DNA of 64,000 bases from Lyophyllum atratum (GCA_014905825.1 JACGCN010000006.1:2108001-2172000), one strand, 5' to 3'. Shown: positions 47,959-59,817, counted from the first letter of the stretch. A program made the numbers and translations. The notes: generated by a model not told the origin, from the sequence alone.

Positions 47959-50342
47959 ATGTCGTTCCAAGGCCTCATATCAGGCTCAGAGTGCGCTGTT
48001 CCAGCCAACCCACTCTCTCAAGTCCTCAAACACACTGAGGGTGACCGCAGCTTGCAACAGGTATATCACAACTCATGACAACACAGTCCCTCCGGCTTAC
48101 GTTTAGTTCAGGACAGATCTGCTGGTCCGTCGTCTACCAGAGTGCGTCCTTTAGTCTCACCTATAGTCTCTCGCTTATTCTGAAGGTGACAGCTTCACCA
48201 ACTTCCGGGAACGGCTCCTCTAGTTGCAAGTCAACACGATGTTGCACTTGCCCGCCAATTCTTCGAAGGTGGCCCCCAAGCCCAGGCGCCGGTTCCAATT
48301 TTTTCGCCATCCCATGCATCTGAGCTGGCTCGCACGAGTAGTGTGGGCGGTGGCACGAACGAATACTGGGCCCTGGAGCAGCAGCAGAACATGCGTGCCT
48401 TCAAGGAATCCCAGTCCCAAGCTGGTTGGGCCGCGGAATTTGGAGCCTCCTCTCAAATCCATATGCCTTCCCCGCCAATGCAACAAAGTATGCCAGTACG
48501 ATCGGAATGTGCGCTACCTATTTGCAAGCTGGATATCAAGCTAATAACACAATTCAGATCGACAACGACAGTCTTATATGCCTCAGATGGGCTCGTACGG
48601 AACTGCTATGCCCGCGGGCATGTACTCAGGCTTCAATTCGTATCAAGCTATGAATTCTATTACAGTTTCCGACGCTAAAGGGAAAGGGAAGGCTAAGGAG
48701 GTAGATTTTGAGGCTGCTTTTGCCCAAGTTGCCGCTTCTCTGTCATCTGCTCAAGAGACGACTTCGGGTATCGTCGAAGTAGAAAATAGTGTTTCTGGCC
48801 TCGAGGACGCGATGAAAGGGGCATCCCTTGACTCGATCGAAGAGGTTGGCACTGATTTCAAGAAGTGCGTGCTGCGTTCTCGATGATTCTGCATATGCTA
48901 AGCCTTCACAGGGTTTGGGAAAATCTCCAGGACTCAGATCTGCCGCCGCCAAAAGAAGACCTCTCTAAATGGGAGTCTGAATTTAATCAGCTCATGTCGG
49001 CCCAACGAGACGACCTGGACCACGACTATGGCGCATCAATGCAAAACGCTTGGGAAAGCGGCATTGGCGATATTCCTGGCACCACTATTGGAGAGCAACC
49101 ACTGAAATTTGACCGCGAGGGACTCCCAGTCCTCGGACAATATATCTTCGGTATGTTCCTCTAATCTCAAGCGTTAGCACATTTTTTACGAGCATCTCAG
49201 AGCAAAACAACAAGCACCTGGATCCCACGATCACCCGGTCATTGCTGAATGAGGCCAAGGCTTTACTCGAGCAAAATGGCTCCCTATCTGAGGCCGCCCT
49301 TCTACTGGAGGCGGCTATCCAGAAAGGCGAACTCGGAGAAGGTGGGTATGAGACATGGATATTACTGGGTGAAACGCGCAACATGGATGAGCGGGAAGAA
49401 GCTGGCATGCGAGCACTTACCGAGGGTGTCAGAAGAGCGGAAGAGGCTGGTGCTGCTGGTGCGGGTATGCTGGTGCGTTACGCCGTTTCCGATTCTATGA
49501 ATCTTGCTTCATTCGTTGCCTTCCCTCAGTCGCTGGCTATATCGTTTACAAATGAATCTTATGACCGGGCATCTCATACGATGCTCCTCCGCTGGTTGAG
49601 GGCCCGATTCCCGACCCTGGATGTGCCGGAATCAACCATCACGGCGATGGCTACGCATTCATCATGGGATACACATAGTCGCATCACCGACCTTTTCCTC
49701 TCGTTGGCCCGTTCTCAACACATGGAGGGCACTGTGGATGCAGATGTCCAAATAGGTTTAGGTGTCTTATTCTATACGAACGGCGAGTACGACATGGCAA
49801 AGGATTGTTTTGAAAGTGCTCTGGCAGTTCGTCCTAAGGCAAGTTCTTTTCGGCCACCAGGGAGCCGATCTTAATCGTACAATCCGTACAGGACTATACC
49901 CTCTGGAATAGGCTGGGTTCTTCTCTTTCCAATGGAAGCAAGCCTGAGGAGGCACTTGGTGCCTACCAAGAGGCACTCCACCTTCGACCTACCTATACCC
50001 GTGCAATTTATAATGTCGGCGTTGCATGTATAGGCTTTCCTCCTCTGCCCTGTCATCTTCTGATCTGACCTATCTTCAGGTTTGAACATCGGCGCTCACA
50101 AGGAAGCGACAGAGCATTTCCTTAGTGCTCTTAATTTACAGGAGTCTACGAGTGGAGATACAAGTGACCAACTCTGGTATACTCTACGCCGAGCGCTCAT
50201 AGCTATGGTAATTTGACCGCACACCGTGACATCTATCGACATTCATTCTTTTTCACAGGACCGGCCTGACTTAGCAGAACTCGCCAAACCAGAGGCGAAG
50301 AGCAAGATAGAGATTTTCCGTAAGGAAGGATTCGACTTCTAG
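47959..50342 (+). CDS. PEX5: Peroxisomal PTS1 receptor PEX5
   Basis: Cycling receptor that binds C-terminal SKL-type signals and carries proteins into peroxisomes. Eleven or so exons join in frame. The N-terminus has the conserved Cys (GSECAVPANPLSQ) that is ubiquitinated for recycling. The disordered half has WAAEF and WESEF, WxxxF-type motifs for PEX14/PEX13. The TPR domain follows from about residue 260 (DPTITRSLLNEAKALLEQNG... then WILLGE, VQIGLGVLFYTNGEYDMAKDCFESAL, LWNRLGSSLSNG, RAIYNVGVACLNIG) and ends in a PEX5-type helical tail. The intron at 49839-49892 begins with GC. An upstream acceptor before QHDVALARQFFE is chosen to keep the frame. 194 bp separate it from the helicase gene upstream. 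Confidence 0.95.
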
Positions 50343-50770
50343 CGACACACAGATTACATAGCAAGGAATTTACAATGTAAACTATCCACTCATTTCTATT
50401 TTGTTTCTACCTGGATCCTCGTCTGCGCCAGCGCTTGAACGTCATTCAATTTGATATTGACTCTAGATGCATTTATACCAAGTGTACACTGTGAATTCAG
50501 ACAGGTTTCTCCGACCCCTCAAACCATGAAACACGTCAAATCCGATTGGCTGACACCCACCGGCGATGCGGCCCGTCGAACAAATCTTCCCCCTGGGCCA
50601 ACGATATAAGTCAGGGGTCGCCTTTTCTGAAGCTTCTTGAATCCCAACGGATATTCCCCGCCTAACATATTCTCCTTCTCAACCAATGTCGTCAGGAGAT
50701 GTGCAAATGTTGGTGCTGCCAACATCGTTTAGAGTGTTCACACAGACTGATCGATCGCTTTAAGCCACAC
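50343..50770. other. Intergenic between PEX5 and dihydroxy-acid dehydratase genes
   Basis: About 430 bp. It carries the PEX5 3' end and the DHAD promoter, and perhaps a first DHAD exon that I could not place. An ATG at 50686 opens a 25-codon frame (MSSGDVQMLVLPTSFRVFTQ...) that ends before the DHAD core. Confidence 0.4.
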
Positions 50771-50774
50771 TGTG

Positions 50775-53565
50775 CCCAAGGCTTCTACGGGCAATGGCAA
50801 GCCCCAGCTGAACAAGATCTCGTCCCAGTTGACGCAGAATAAGATGAGAGGAGGGGCACAGGCTATGTGTGAGGAGATCGATTGCTCATTTTATGCTATA
50901 TTTCGCTGATCCTCGCCCAGTATATGCCGTGGGCTTGACTGAGGAAGATATGAACAAGCCACAGGTCCCAGAGTACCTCGAACACAATTTTGAAATTCCC
51001 ACTGACATAGGTTGTCACAAAGATCGGAATATCTCCAATCTGGTGGGAAGGTACCGTAGAGCATAAAATCTTAGACGAGGTTTCGACTGACTAGCTCTGA
51101 AGGAAACCCGTGTAACTCCCACCTCGTAAGCTTGCCTCCGCTGGTACCTACCATATGGGTTTTGAAGTGATCACTAGCTTGATCTTGCGAAACAAGTGAA
51201 GGACGGATGCAAAGACGAGGACATGGTTGGACTCATCTTCAACACCATTGGGGTCAGGTAAGGGAACCTTGTTGTCGAGTTTTCCATAGGGTCTCACTGA
51301 AGGCTACAGTGATGCGATTACGATGGGCACTGATGGTGGGAGGAGATATCCCAGTCGAGTGTGAATTGTACTGATCGCGTCATACATCCAGGAATGCGGT
51401 ACTCGTAGGTCGCTTTTGATGTAGATGTCCTTGCGCTGGTTCTAATCTGGAAGAACAGTCTCCCCAGTCGTGACATCATAGCAGACTCCATTGAATCAGT
51501 GGGTGGTTTCCCCAGCCCCATCCATGTGTGGACGTTGAACCCGAATTGCAGGTCGTGATGGTAGGACCTCGTTGACAAGCTTGTGTGGTTCCAGGGTTAA
51601 CTTATTCTCGAAGGCTCAACATTATGATGGCAATATTTCAATTCCAGGATGTGACAAAAACATGCCTGGTTGCTTCATGGCCGCGGCTCGCCACAACCGC
51701 CCTACCATTATTGTTTATGGCGGAACGATTCAAGCAGGCACAAGACACGTCGGTAAATGACTCGCGACTTGACGCAATACGCAAGATTTAATATAAACAT
51801 TAGATTGCCCGTCAATGGGGTATAAGAAAGGAGGAACCGTCAATATCTCGGATGCCTTCGAATCATACGGTCAGTTTCACTCAAGGGAGCCTTGAAACAG
51901 GTGACTCACTCGACTATACGTAGGAGCGTTCACTGTTGGAAATATCAATGATGAAGAGAGGTTCGACGTCGTCCGACACGCGTGCCCTGGAGCTGGAGCA
52001 TGCGGAGGAATGTATACCGCTAATACCATGAGTTCGGCCTTGGAGGTATGTAGGCACACCGAAAAAGTAACCCTTGCTGACCTGGATCGTGATAGGTACT
52101 TGGCATGTCTCTCCCATACTCGTCGAGTACACCAGCCATGTACCCGGGTAGGTCGCTCGATAACCTCCTCCTTGGAACCTACTGATATGTCAGAGAAGAG
52201 AAGAAGCAAGAGTGCTTTAAAGCTGCTAAATACCTGAAGCGGCTGCTGGAGTTAGATATCAAGCCAAAGTCAGTTCCTTGCTTGCGTTTTGGAGGGCATC
52301 TCCTGATGCACACTAGGGACATCTTGACTCGAAACTCGTTCTTAAATGCCATAGTTATCATTACGATTCTAGGAGGTTCAACCAATGCGGTAAGAGATGT
52401 GGTACCTACCGCCTGTGAGTTACTGAAGCACCTTCATAGGTCCTCCATCTACTGGCGATGGCAAGAGCCGCTGATGTAGACCTCAGCATCGACGATTTCC
52501 AGCTTATAGGCAATAAGACACCCTACCTTGCAGATCTTAAGTGGGTGTCGGCCCTGACAAATAGGTTCTCCCTATTATTAAGCATTTTTCTCGCAGACCG
52601 TCCGGAAAATACTATATGGAGGACATCCATAAGATTGGAGGCATCCCGGCAATCCTCAAGTATCTCCTCAAGAATACTGATCTCATCGACGGCAGCCAGC
52701 TCACGGTCACAGGAAAGACGTTGTCGGAGAACCTTGAAGATGTACCCGACCTCAACTTTGAAAATCAGGACGTGATGAGGAAGCTGGACAACCCTATCAA
52801 GTCCACTGGACACTTGACTATCCTGCGAGGCAACTTGGCACCCGGAACTGCAGTCGCCAAGCTGACTGGAAAGGAGGGTTCCCACTTTGAGGTGAGATAG
52901 AAATTCGTCTGATTTCAAAAGCGCTGACAGGAGAGTGAAGGGTGTAGCGAGGTGTTTTGATAGGTTAGTGTCGAGGACCCAATCACATCATCACATTTGA
53001 ACAAATATCGCCACTAGCCTTGAAGGCTTCTATCCGGCGCTCGAGGCAGGGGAGATCAAGGCAGGTACCGTTTTGATATTCAGATACCAAGGACCGAAAG
53101 GAGCGCCTGGAATGCCAGAAATGCTTGGTAGGATTCTGCGGCCTGCCATTTAAGGATGCCATTGATTCTATTTGTTTCTAGGTCCTACAGGAGCGATTGC
53201 TGGCGCCGGTCTGGCTGCGTCGACGGCTTTGATTACGGATGGACGCTTCTCGGGGGCGAGCCGGGGCTTCATCATTGGCCACGTTGTGCCCGAGGCTCGT
53301 GTTGGAGGGCCCATTGCTCTTGTTAGAGATGGTGACCGGATTATCATAGATTCGGAGAGCAGGACTATTAATTGGCTCGTCGATGAAGAGGAACAAGCAC
53401 GTAGGAAACAGGAGTGGGAGGCTTCCAACAAACGCGAGTTTAACGTGAAGCGCGGGATCCTGCTGAGGTACGCTCGAGATGTTGCAGTAAGTTTCCTTTG
53501 TGCTTCGGGTCAAGAGGACACTGATGCTCCGCTAGCCTGCAAGCGTTGGGGCATATTGCGATTGA
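50775..53565 (+). CDS. Dihydroxy-acid dehydratase (Ilv3-like), first exon unresolved
   Basis: Fe-S enzyme of valine, leucine and isoleucine synthesis that dehydrates dihydroxy acids to 2-oxo acids. About 16 exons join in frame from [14 protein letters not shown] to a TGA at 53563. Cluster-binding cysteines are in [20 protein letters not shown] and [25 protein letters not shown] and the C-terminal [16 protein letters not shown] are family signatures. A 9-nt exon (51552-51560) joins SIESV to AQHYDGN. The translation start was not found: the core frame has a stop just upstream and no ATG, so a first exon must lie further left. Hence a mitochondrial presequence can be neither seen nor excluded. 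Some residues in conserved places (for example VVMAQ) differ from the commoner form. Confidence 0.88.
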
Positions 53566-53748
53566 ATAAGAATACAAGGCCAAGGCTGCGCATGTTGATC
53601 GACAAGTGTAAGATAGTGTCGGCAGTCGGGTATAAAATGTGTATATGGATATCCTGGTCCCAGTGTTCTACGTCTGTAAAATTGATATCTGGAGGTCCAG
53701 GAGCTGGTCAGTGACAGGTAAACAGCCTTAAAGCCCTCGTAGTCGTAC

Positions 53749-54450
53749 CTATCTCTTGGGTGGAACAAGCATCTCTTCAGAAGTCCTCGCAACCGGAGGG
53801 GCGCCGTTATTCGATAGGTTTGCCAAGCTTGCTGGTCCGATACCGTTTGCTTGCTTGGATTCTCCACTCTGCTCCTGCTCGTTGGTATGACCATCCTTGA
53901 ACGCGTGTTCGCCAGGCAAACGGTGGCCAAGAAGGATAGCTGGGTCTGGTGGGACGATCACGTTCTCCTCTGGTATCTTTGAAGGCTTCGGCGTCTGTAC
54001 GGCCTTCCCAGCGGCAATCTTGCCCTTCAACTTTTTCCGCTTATATCGCTTCCTGAAGTATATTGTGAAGCCGATAATCCAGGCTACACCCATCACACCT
54101 CCACACACACTCCCAGCAATCATAGGTGTCTTCAACTTCTGCCTAGAAATGAAAGCCGGTGAGACGTGAACAGGGGTGCACTAGGGTTCAAAGGTTTACC
54201 TTGGGGCGACCGATGATGAAGCCGCAAAGACAGGATATGTAGGTGTCGGATGCCATGCTACGGGATATACATTAGTGCATAGTTGGGAGAAAGTTACGAG
54301 ACATATACATGAAGTTGAGGCATTCACCACGGGCATGCTTGCAGAGTGCTCACAGCTAAGGTGCATTGATGTCACCAATTCCCATTGAAAAGGAATGTCA
54401 CGTGGTCTGATATTAATAGTCCATGGATGCTTTTGTCCTAGGCAGTGCAC
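53749..54450 (-). CDS. Single-pass membrane protein, N-terminus incomplete
   Basis: No named family. Two exons on minus can be joined: about 54200-54450 and 53749-54141. The outer part has six cysteines and ends in a Pro/Ser-rich stretch. The membrane segment MIAGSVCGGVMGVAWIIGFT has small-residue (GxxxG-like) spacing and is followed by a very basic RKRYKRKKLKGK stop-transfer run and a Pro/Glu/Ser-rich cytoplasmic tail. Many Agaricomycetes carry such proteins with a signal peptide and a Cys-containing outer domain. Here I find no start codon or signal peptide: the frame opens at a GTG near 54450 and has no ATG before residue 30. It may be missing exons or may be a fragment. Confidence 0.6.
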
Positions 54451-54668
54451 GAGAGCCAGAACTTACGGACATCTCTCGCTCAACCGTTCTCTTGGCTTAT
54501 AACTCCTGCTAAAACTCTGAGCTGCTCGTTTCTCGCGTCACAGATGTATTGGAGCTTGCCAGCCGCCAGCGTAATGTCAGACAAGGCCAAATAGAGATTA
54601 GATTAGATTTAGGCTTTATGTAAATCCAGATTCAGGATCGTAAGACCAGAACAGTCCAGATTTATCTA

Positions 54669-55958
54669 CTATTCAGCCTCAGCAGTAGTTTCTGCAACCT
54701 GTATGTCGTGTACGCTTTCCAAGCCTACCGATCCTAGTATTTTACCAATCCCTTCCGCCTTCACCGCCGCCAATTCTTCCTCGCTTTTGACTAGCAGTAA
54801 TCCTGCGTATCCCAGGGCATTCACACTGATTGTCTCCCCCGTTTCTGGGAGAGTATATTCATGAAAACGCCGAGGAATGAGATGAACGTGGTCTATGGTA
54901 AGGATCACGTTGTAAGAGGGCTTTCCTGGAGGGTATTCTGGAGCGTGGCGGATTGTTGAGATAGCAAGATCCAAAAGAGACAATACAGCCGTGGACAATA
55001 CGTGTTCGATTTTGGACGGTGTGGAGGATTGGAGATTAGATGGAAAGCGAAATATATGGTTTGCGTAAGGGAGACTCGACAGGGAGAACGGTTTGTCTAT
55101 CATCCAGGCAGTGAGAACGGCGCGAGGTGGATGATAATGTCAATACGGACCAGCGACTTCTATATGGGCAGATCTAGCAAGCCGTTCGATCGGCGGGCCA
55201 TCGTCCTCGGCAGGGATAAACTGAATATGTTTGTGGGGCTGGCTTGCACCGCTATGTTCTCCACCTAAGATGTAAAAGATCAGGTATGAACAAGTAGATG
55301 GCAGGTTGCCACGCACAGTTATAAAACGCAAAGAATCGCTGTCCGGTTTTTTGCGCCGCGATGAGCATCATATAGGCTTGTACGAGATCAGAGGGCAATA
55401 GAGGCGATGATTGGAGTTGAAACTCTATACGATGTCGTCAGCCAGGCCCAGCATTTCTGCCGATGATGTAAACCTTTTGTAACGAGAAGGAAATGGTTGG
55501 GCACGATGGCATATTTATTGAGCTGACACGGGACTGAATTAACTTCCCAAACCTGTGGATGATATAATGCATACCAGGACAACGTATTCTGCACCATCCT
55601 CGTCCTGCAGATCTCCAAGGTAAAGCTTGGTGTTGTACGGTGCGATGAATGGATCAGCCCGGCTCCTTTCTCTGTTCTCCGAACGATTGGCCTTTGTAGT
55701 GGAATCGGCTTCCAGGGCCTCAAGATCAGGAGGTGGCAGCGGAGGTTTCTTTTGCAGCGCGGGGCATAGCCTAACTTGAAACTATCATCTGTACCTCAGG
55801 ATGAAATCGCAACTGGATACAATCAGCAATCGTACCTCTACACCGAGGGCTGGGAGTTTGGTTGTGGTCGACGGAAAGAAGAAAAGATCGCCGGAGTCGC
55901 GAGCAGTTTCGAAACCTTTGGGCAAGGAGGCAATAATATCAGCGGGTGCCACTGCCAT
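54669..55958 (-). CDS. Ap4A phosphorylase (ATP adenylyltransferase, Apa2-like)
   Basis: Splits diadenosine tetraphosphate with phosphate to ADP and ATP. About six exons on minus join from ATG 55958. Blocks in order: ADIIASLPKGFETARDSGDL, VEFQVRLCPALQKKP, FIAPYNTKLYLGDL, LLNKYAIVPNHFLLVTKEFQ, FFAFYNCGGEHSGASQPHKH and IQFIP, and YNVILTIDHVHLIPRR. The HIT-like motif HKHIQ carries the catalytic His as H-x-H-x-Q. The acceptor ending ...GATGATAG before FQVRL and the longer intron before LNKYA were needed to keep the frame and restore family sequence. It ends in VAETTAEAE at TAG 54669. Length about 350 aa is typical. Frame is intact. Confidence 0.92.
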
Positions 55959-56302
55959 GGTGTCAAGACCGTAAATTGATGAGACCAGACAACGTCATTA
56001 TTGTTATTTGGCAATCAGTGCGTCAGCAGCGATGACTTCCACGTTTTCGACTCGTCAATCATCCTCGGATTTGGAAAGCGTCTCTAACTTGGGTACAGTG
56101 AATGTCGGACTATGGTACGTTGGTATCAAAGAAAAAAGAGTAGTCGCAAGCAGGGAGGTTCATATGACCGTTAAGCGAGAGGTGACACCACGTTAAAAGA
56201 GTGTGTGATGGTCCCAGCCCATCGAAATAGCAGTCCCTCCCCTCCTTCGTCCGGAACAAGCAAGAGATATTCTCGAGGTATAGGCTGGAGCAATCTTGAG
56301 TA
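55959..56302. other. Intergenic between two minus-strand genes
   Basis: 344 bp with the Ap4A phosphorylase promoter and the 3' UTR of the membrane protein upstream. Short frames here carry no family sequence. Confidence 0.45.
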
Positions 56303-56935
56303 TCAAGCCCCTCCAGCCTTGCCCCGATTTTCCTTTGCATCGGTCATTGTTTCTCCAAGAATTTGAGCACGAGTATAGCACATGGCCGCTACAAATGACC
56401 ATATAGCGGCGTTCGTACCCTGAAAATTATTGCTGAGCCCCCGTGCAGAGCTGCCAGGTCTGATGTGGACTCACCTGATAGAAAAGTATCGAAAGAAACG
56501 TTTGGAACAGTAGCAGAACGATTCGTAAGACTATGCTGCGGTGTATCGCAAGAGACTTGAGCTGTGGCAGTGGGAACTCGAGCGCTAAGATGAACATGGC
56601 CAGAATCATGGTGATAATTTGGACGATAGGGACCTTGACAATGATGTTGATGAAGATGGCTGCGCCGGGTGCAGGTCTACAATCATCACGTTAGGTGTGG
56701 TCAACGTGGCTGAAGCGGATAACGCACTGAAGTCCTCCAGGATCACGTAAGGTTCCACCCACAAAGTCCCAGAAGAATTTACGATAAAACAGTCCAAAGA
56801 AGGAGGCCCAGATCGCGTCTTGCATAGGAAGGTGGATCAGTCGACGGAGTGAGCGTCGAAAAGGCTATAGCACTCACAAACACTCGCTGTGATAGCGGGA
56901 AGACGGGAATATTCGTGCCAAATGAGGTTTCCCAT
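56303..56935 (-). CDS. Small four-helix membrane protein conserved in Agaricomycetes (DUF7727-like)
   Basis: Four exons on minus, starting at ATG 56935 (MGNLIWHEYSRL) and ending at TGA 56303. The spliced protein (about 155 aa) has four hydrophobic segments: SVYAIWASFFGLFY, FINIIVKVPIVQIITMI then LAMFILALEFPLPQ, IVLRIVLLLFQTFLSILFYQ and AIWSFVAAMCYT. FVGGTLRDPGGLQP and ALEFPLP lie between them. It ends in TDAKENRGKAGGA. I recall the same order in many mushroom genomes under a DUF7727 label, but no function is known. The start is the only ATG that gives the conserved WHEY opening. Confidence 0.82.
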
Positions 56936-57355
56936 TACGATCGAAGAGCGATTCAGGTACGAAATGTGCGGTGTGCAGGGAAGAATAGACCAGCTCAGGG
57001 AAAGGAAGACTTGCTTCGACGAGTGGGAGAGGAGACAGCCAGAAATGAAAGATCAGTCAACGAGCACAGCTCGACCCGAAGAAAGACGCAGAAAAAGAGA
57101 GGACGAGAAAAGCTCAAGAGCGAGTACAAGAAGAACGAAAGGGTGCCACAACCTGGCTACAACCCATGTTATCATCCCCACCTTTGACGTCGGACTTCAA
57201 ATTTCTCAAGTGATCCCGGTCTCCAAGAGACCCAACTCGGTCTGCACAACGATTATGGAAAACATAGATACGATGTACCAGCCATGCTTGGTACCTAGGT
57301 ATTGTAGCTTACAGTACTACATACTCCGTCTATCTCCCATGTCCAAATCTCCTCG
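56936..57355. other. Intergenic between two minus-strand genes
   Basis: 420 bp. Purine-rich on plus around 57040-57130 (AGAAAGACGCAGAAAAAGAG), that is pyrimidine-rich on the coding strand, as expected of the DUF7727-like gene's promoter and leader. No coding signal on minus. Confidence 0.45.
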
Positions 57356-59307
57356 TTATTCTATGTCCAGAGGTGGAGGCCTTCGACTCGGCCGTCTCGG
57401 ACTACCATTGACAATCTGCATCATTGTATTTCAGTAGCATTCGCAACCAACTGTAGATTGACACGTACCATCACAGGATCCAAACCTCTGGGTGACCCAA
57501 GTTGAGGCGATGCTAGGCGGGCAGAGGCCGGACTTTGTGGCACTTTTGGCACAAGTGCCGTTGACGACCGCACAGATGACACATCGCTAGCATAAGAGGG
57601 ATCGCTGTAGTAGCTCGGAGCAATCGAATGTCTTGCCATCGTTTCCCTTTTCGCTGACGAGGGCGGAGGCGGAGGCGGTGGGGGCAGGTAAGTAGGCGCA
57701 GGGACAACTGGACCTTGCATGACTCGAGCGAATCCGGCTTCCATCATACTGTCTCCTTGCATCGGGAGATCCGGGGTCTTGGGTGACGTTGGCGCACCGA
57801 TATCGTAGTTATTGATGCCACTTCGACCACGGCTGCGACGGCGAAGGAAGAGAAAAACGAGCGCTACGATGAGGATCAATCCCACCACACCTCCGATTAC
57901 GCCACCAACTATAGGTCCTAGTGACGGAGACTTAGATGCTTGTGAAGTCGACCCAGATGGCCTATTTAAGCACGAAATCAGGACATGCATATGGAAATGT
58001 CATGTAACGAACCGTAATGACCCCGCCTGAGTACTTTCGGGGGTAGGGTCAGCGTTTGAAGGGCTAGGGTTCGAGGACCCGGGATTTGAGGACCCAGGAT
58101 TAGACGGGTTATTATTGGTGGAAGGTGTAGCAGAAGAAAAGACGGTAATTGCATCAATGTCCATGAAAGGTCCTGTTCCATCTTGAGCAACGGAAGCCAT
58201 TGTCAAAACGTGAGGCTGGGAACCCAAATTATTGGCGTAATACTGAAATGCTGGTGAATCTTATACATTTGAGAATGGTGAACATGAGACCCACCAAAAG
58301 TACCTAGGAAACATCCGTTAGATGAGAAGAAGGGTGATCCTGCCGCGTATCGTACCTGGGGATGAAGTGATGACGCAAATCCACCGGCGCCTGCACTGAA
58401 TAGATTGGAGCGGCCATCCACAGTTATTCGAACGTCTGCGTGATCGGGTGCCATCGTCCCATAAACTGCAACAGCGTCGCCCGAGAAAGAAATAGAAGCC
58501 GATGCACCAGGAGTACTTGTAAAACTGAACGCTACGGTTCAGAGGACCCCCGAAAAACATGAGGAGGAAATCACAAACTGAAGGGTGCCGTTCATGAAGC
58601 CTTCATTTTGGTTCTGATTCCATGCAGAGGTGGAGGGCAGGTATTGAATACTGGGATCAGTATCATCATAGGTTTTCGTCGTCATTTTCGCTCTATCGAG
58701 GTGATCAATGAACGGTTCATACGATCACGTTTGTTTTCGTCTTACGTTGAGGACGACGCTTGAGTCTGCACGTTCACCCAGTCGATATCAATCGGAACTC
58801 CTCCCGTGTTTGTAAGAACCGCGGTATGGGGACCGTCAATCAGGCTAGATGCGGAACCGAGGAGCTGATTGGCAGTGTCTTGTGCACTTTTGGCGTCGCC
58901 AGTAGTAATCGTTTGGCCGTCAACAGATATTGTGAAAGTTCCGTAATTTGACCTGCGGCCTCCGAAGATCGATATCCCGGTACCTTTACAGCAATCTGGA
59001 TCATAGCCAACAAAGGTGGAAAAGGCGGCGTACCATTGAAATTAATCGTGGCTGTTGCTCCCTGCGCAGATGTTGTGTGTAGGGATCTACCCGAATATGA
59101 CTAGAGGAAAGTGTGAGCGGTAAAAGGAATGAGGTAGAAGTACTCTTACTGCAACTAGCGCATCGGTAGAAGGAGTATCGGTCCAAGCGCCGTCCGGCGC
59201 GTAGGAAATCAGCGGAGAGCTGTCTTCCACTGAACAAGGCTCAATCAGACCAACCACTCAATCCACAGCTGCATAAAACTTCACCCTTGAGATCGAAGGA
59301 GGCCATC
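57356..59307 (-). CDS. Single-pass membrane protein with two tandem jelly-roll-like outer domains
   Basis: Starts at ATG 59307 with MASFDLK, spliced to VEDSSPLISYAPDGAW; this phase is exact and the short leader is typical of this fungal family. Domain 1 (to about residue 135) and domain 2 (from YDDTDPSIQYLP) share the pattern DDxxPxIxY, SGxSLHTT/GTLQFTST, A(S/T)ISF, a short GTF.ISVDGQT/ADVRITVDGR strand, and HTAVLTNTG/HVLTM with ID(I/A)D, which suggests a sugar-binding beta sandwich. A 9-nt exon (58295-58303) encodes VLL between HPQ and YYANN. An Asn/Pro/Ser linker leads to the membrane segment GPIVGGVIGGVVGLILIVALVF, a basic stop-transfer run and a Pro-rich tail. The last intron (donor after LDPVM) gives a stop at 57356; without it the stop is 57421. 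Function unknown. Confidence 0.82.
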
Positions 59308-59817
59308 GAGGCAAAGAATCGAAAGAGAAAAGAAAAAGAAACGAAAAAGAAAACGAACGAACGAATGAACGAAAAGAAAGAAAAACCAAGGTCAACGTTG
59401 AACGTTGAGAGCTGTCCCTGTCGCCTCACCAAGACACATCATACGTCCATACACCGCCCGGCGCTACGACTATCATGTTGATGTCGGCAGTCAGCTGTCA
59501 TCGAGACCGTTGTAGCAGTGATTCCGGACAAGATCGGAGATGTCAGGTGAATATAATACTGATGCGGAGGTGCATTCACATTATCACTGATATTTCATTC
59601 GAAAGTGAGCGGAGGAGGCTTAGAGCTCTTGCAAAATGCATGCCAACTTGCGCGCGGACTCGGTTGATGACATGAGTCCAATTCCAAATGACATTTGATG
59701 CAGGTGATCCGCGCTAAGGGCGTCTAAAGTAAATAACCACAAATACGATCATAAACCCTCTACCTTAAGGGGTTCTTTCACCACCGACCTTAAGGGGTTC
59801 CGAGTCTCTTCACCACC
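59308..59817. promoter_or_regulatory. Shared upstream region with a 12-bp direct repeat
   Basis: 510 bp between divergent starts. On minus, 59310-59395 is a long pyrimidine tract just before the membrane-protein ATG. On plus, CTTAAGGGGTTC occurs twice at about 59764 and 59790, each followed by a CACCAC word, the second just before the ATG at 59818. The repeat could be a regulator site or a small duplication. Confidence 0.55.
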
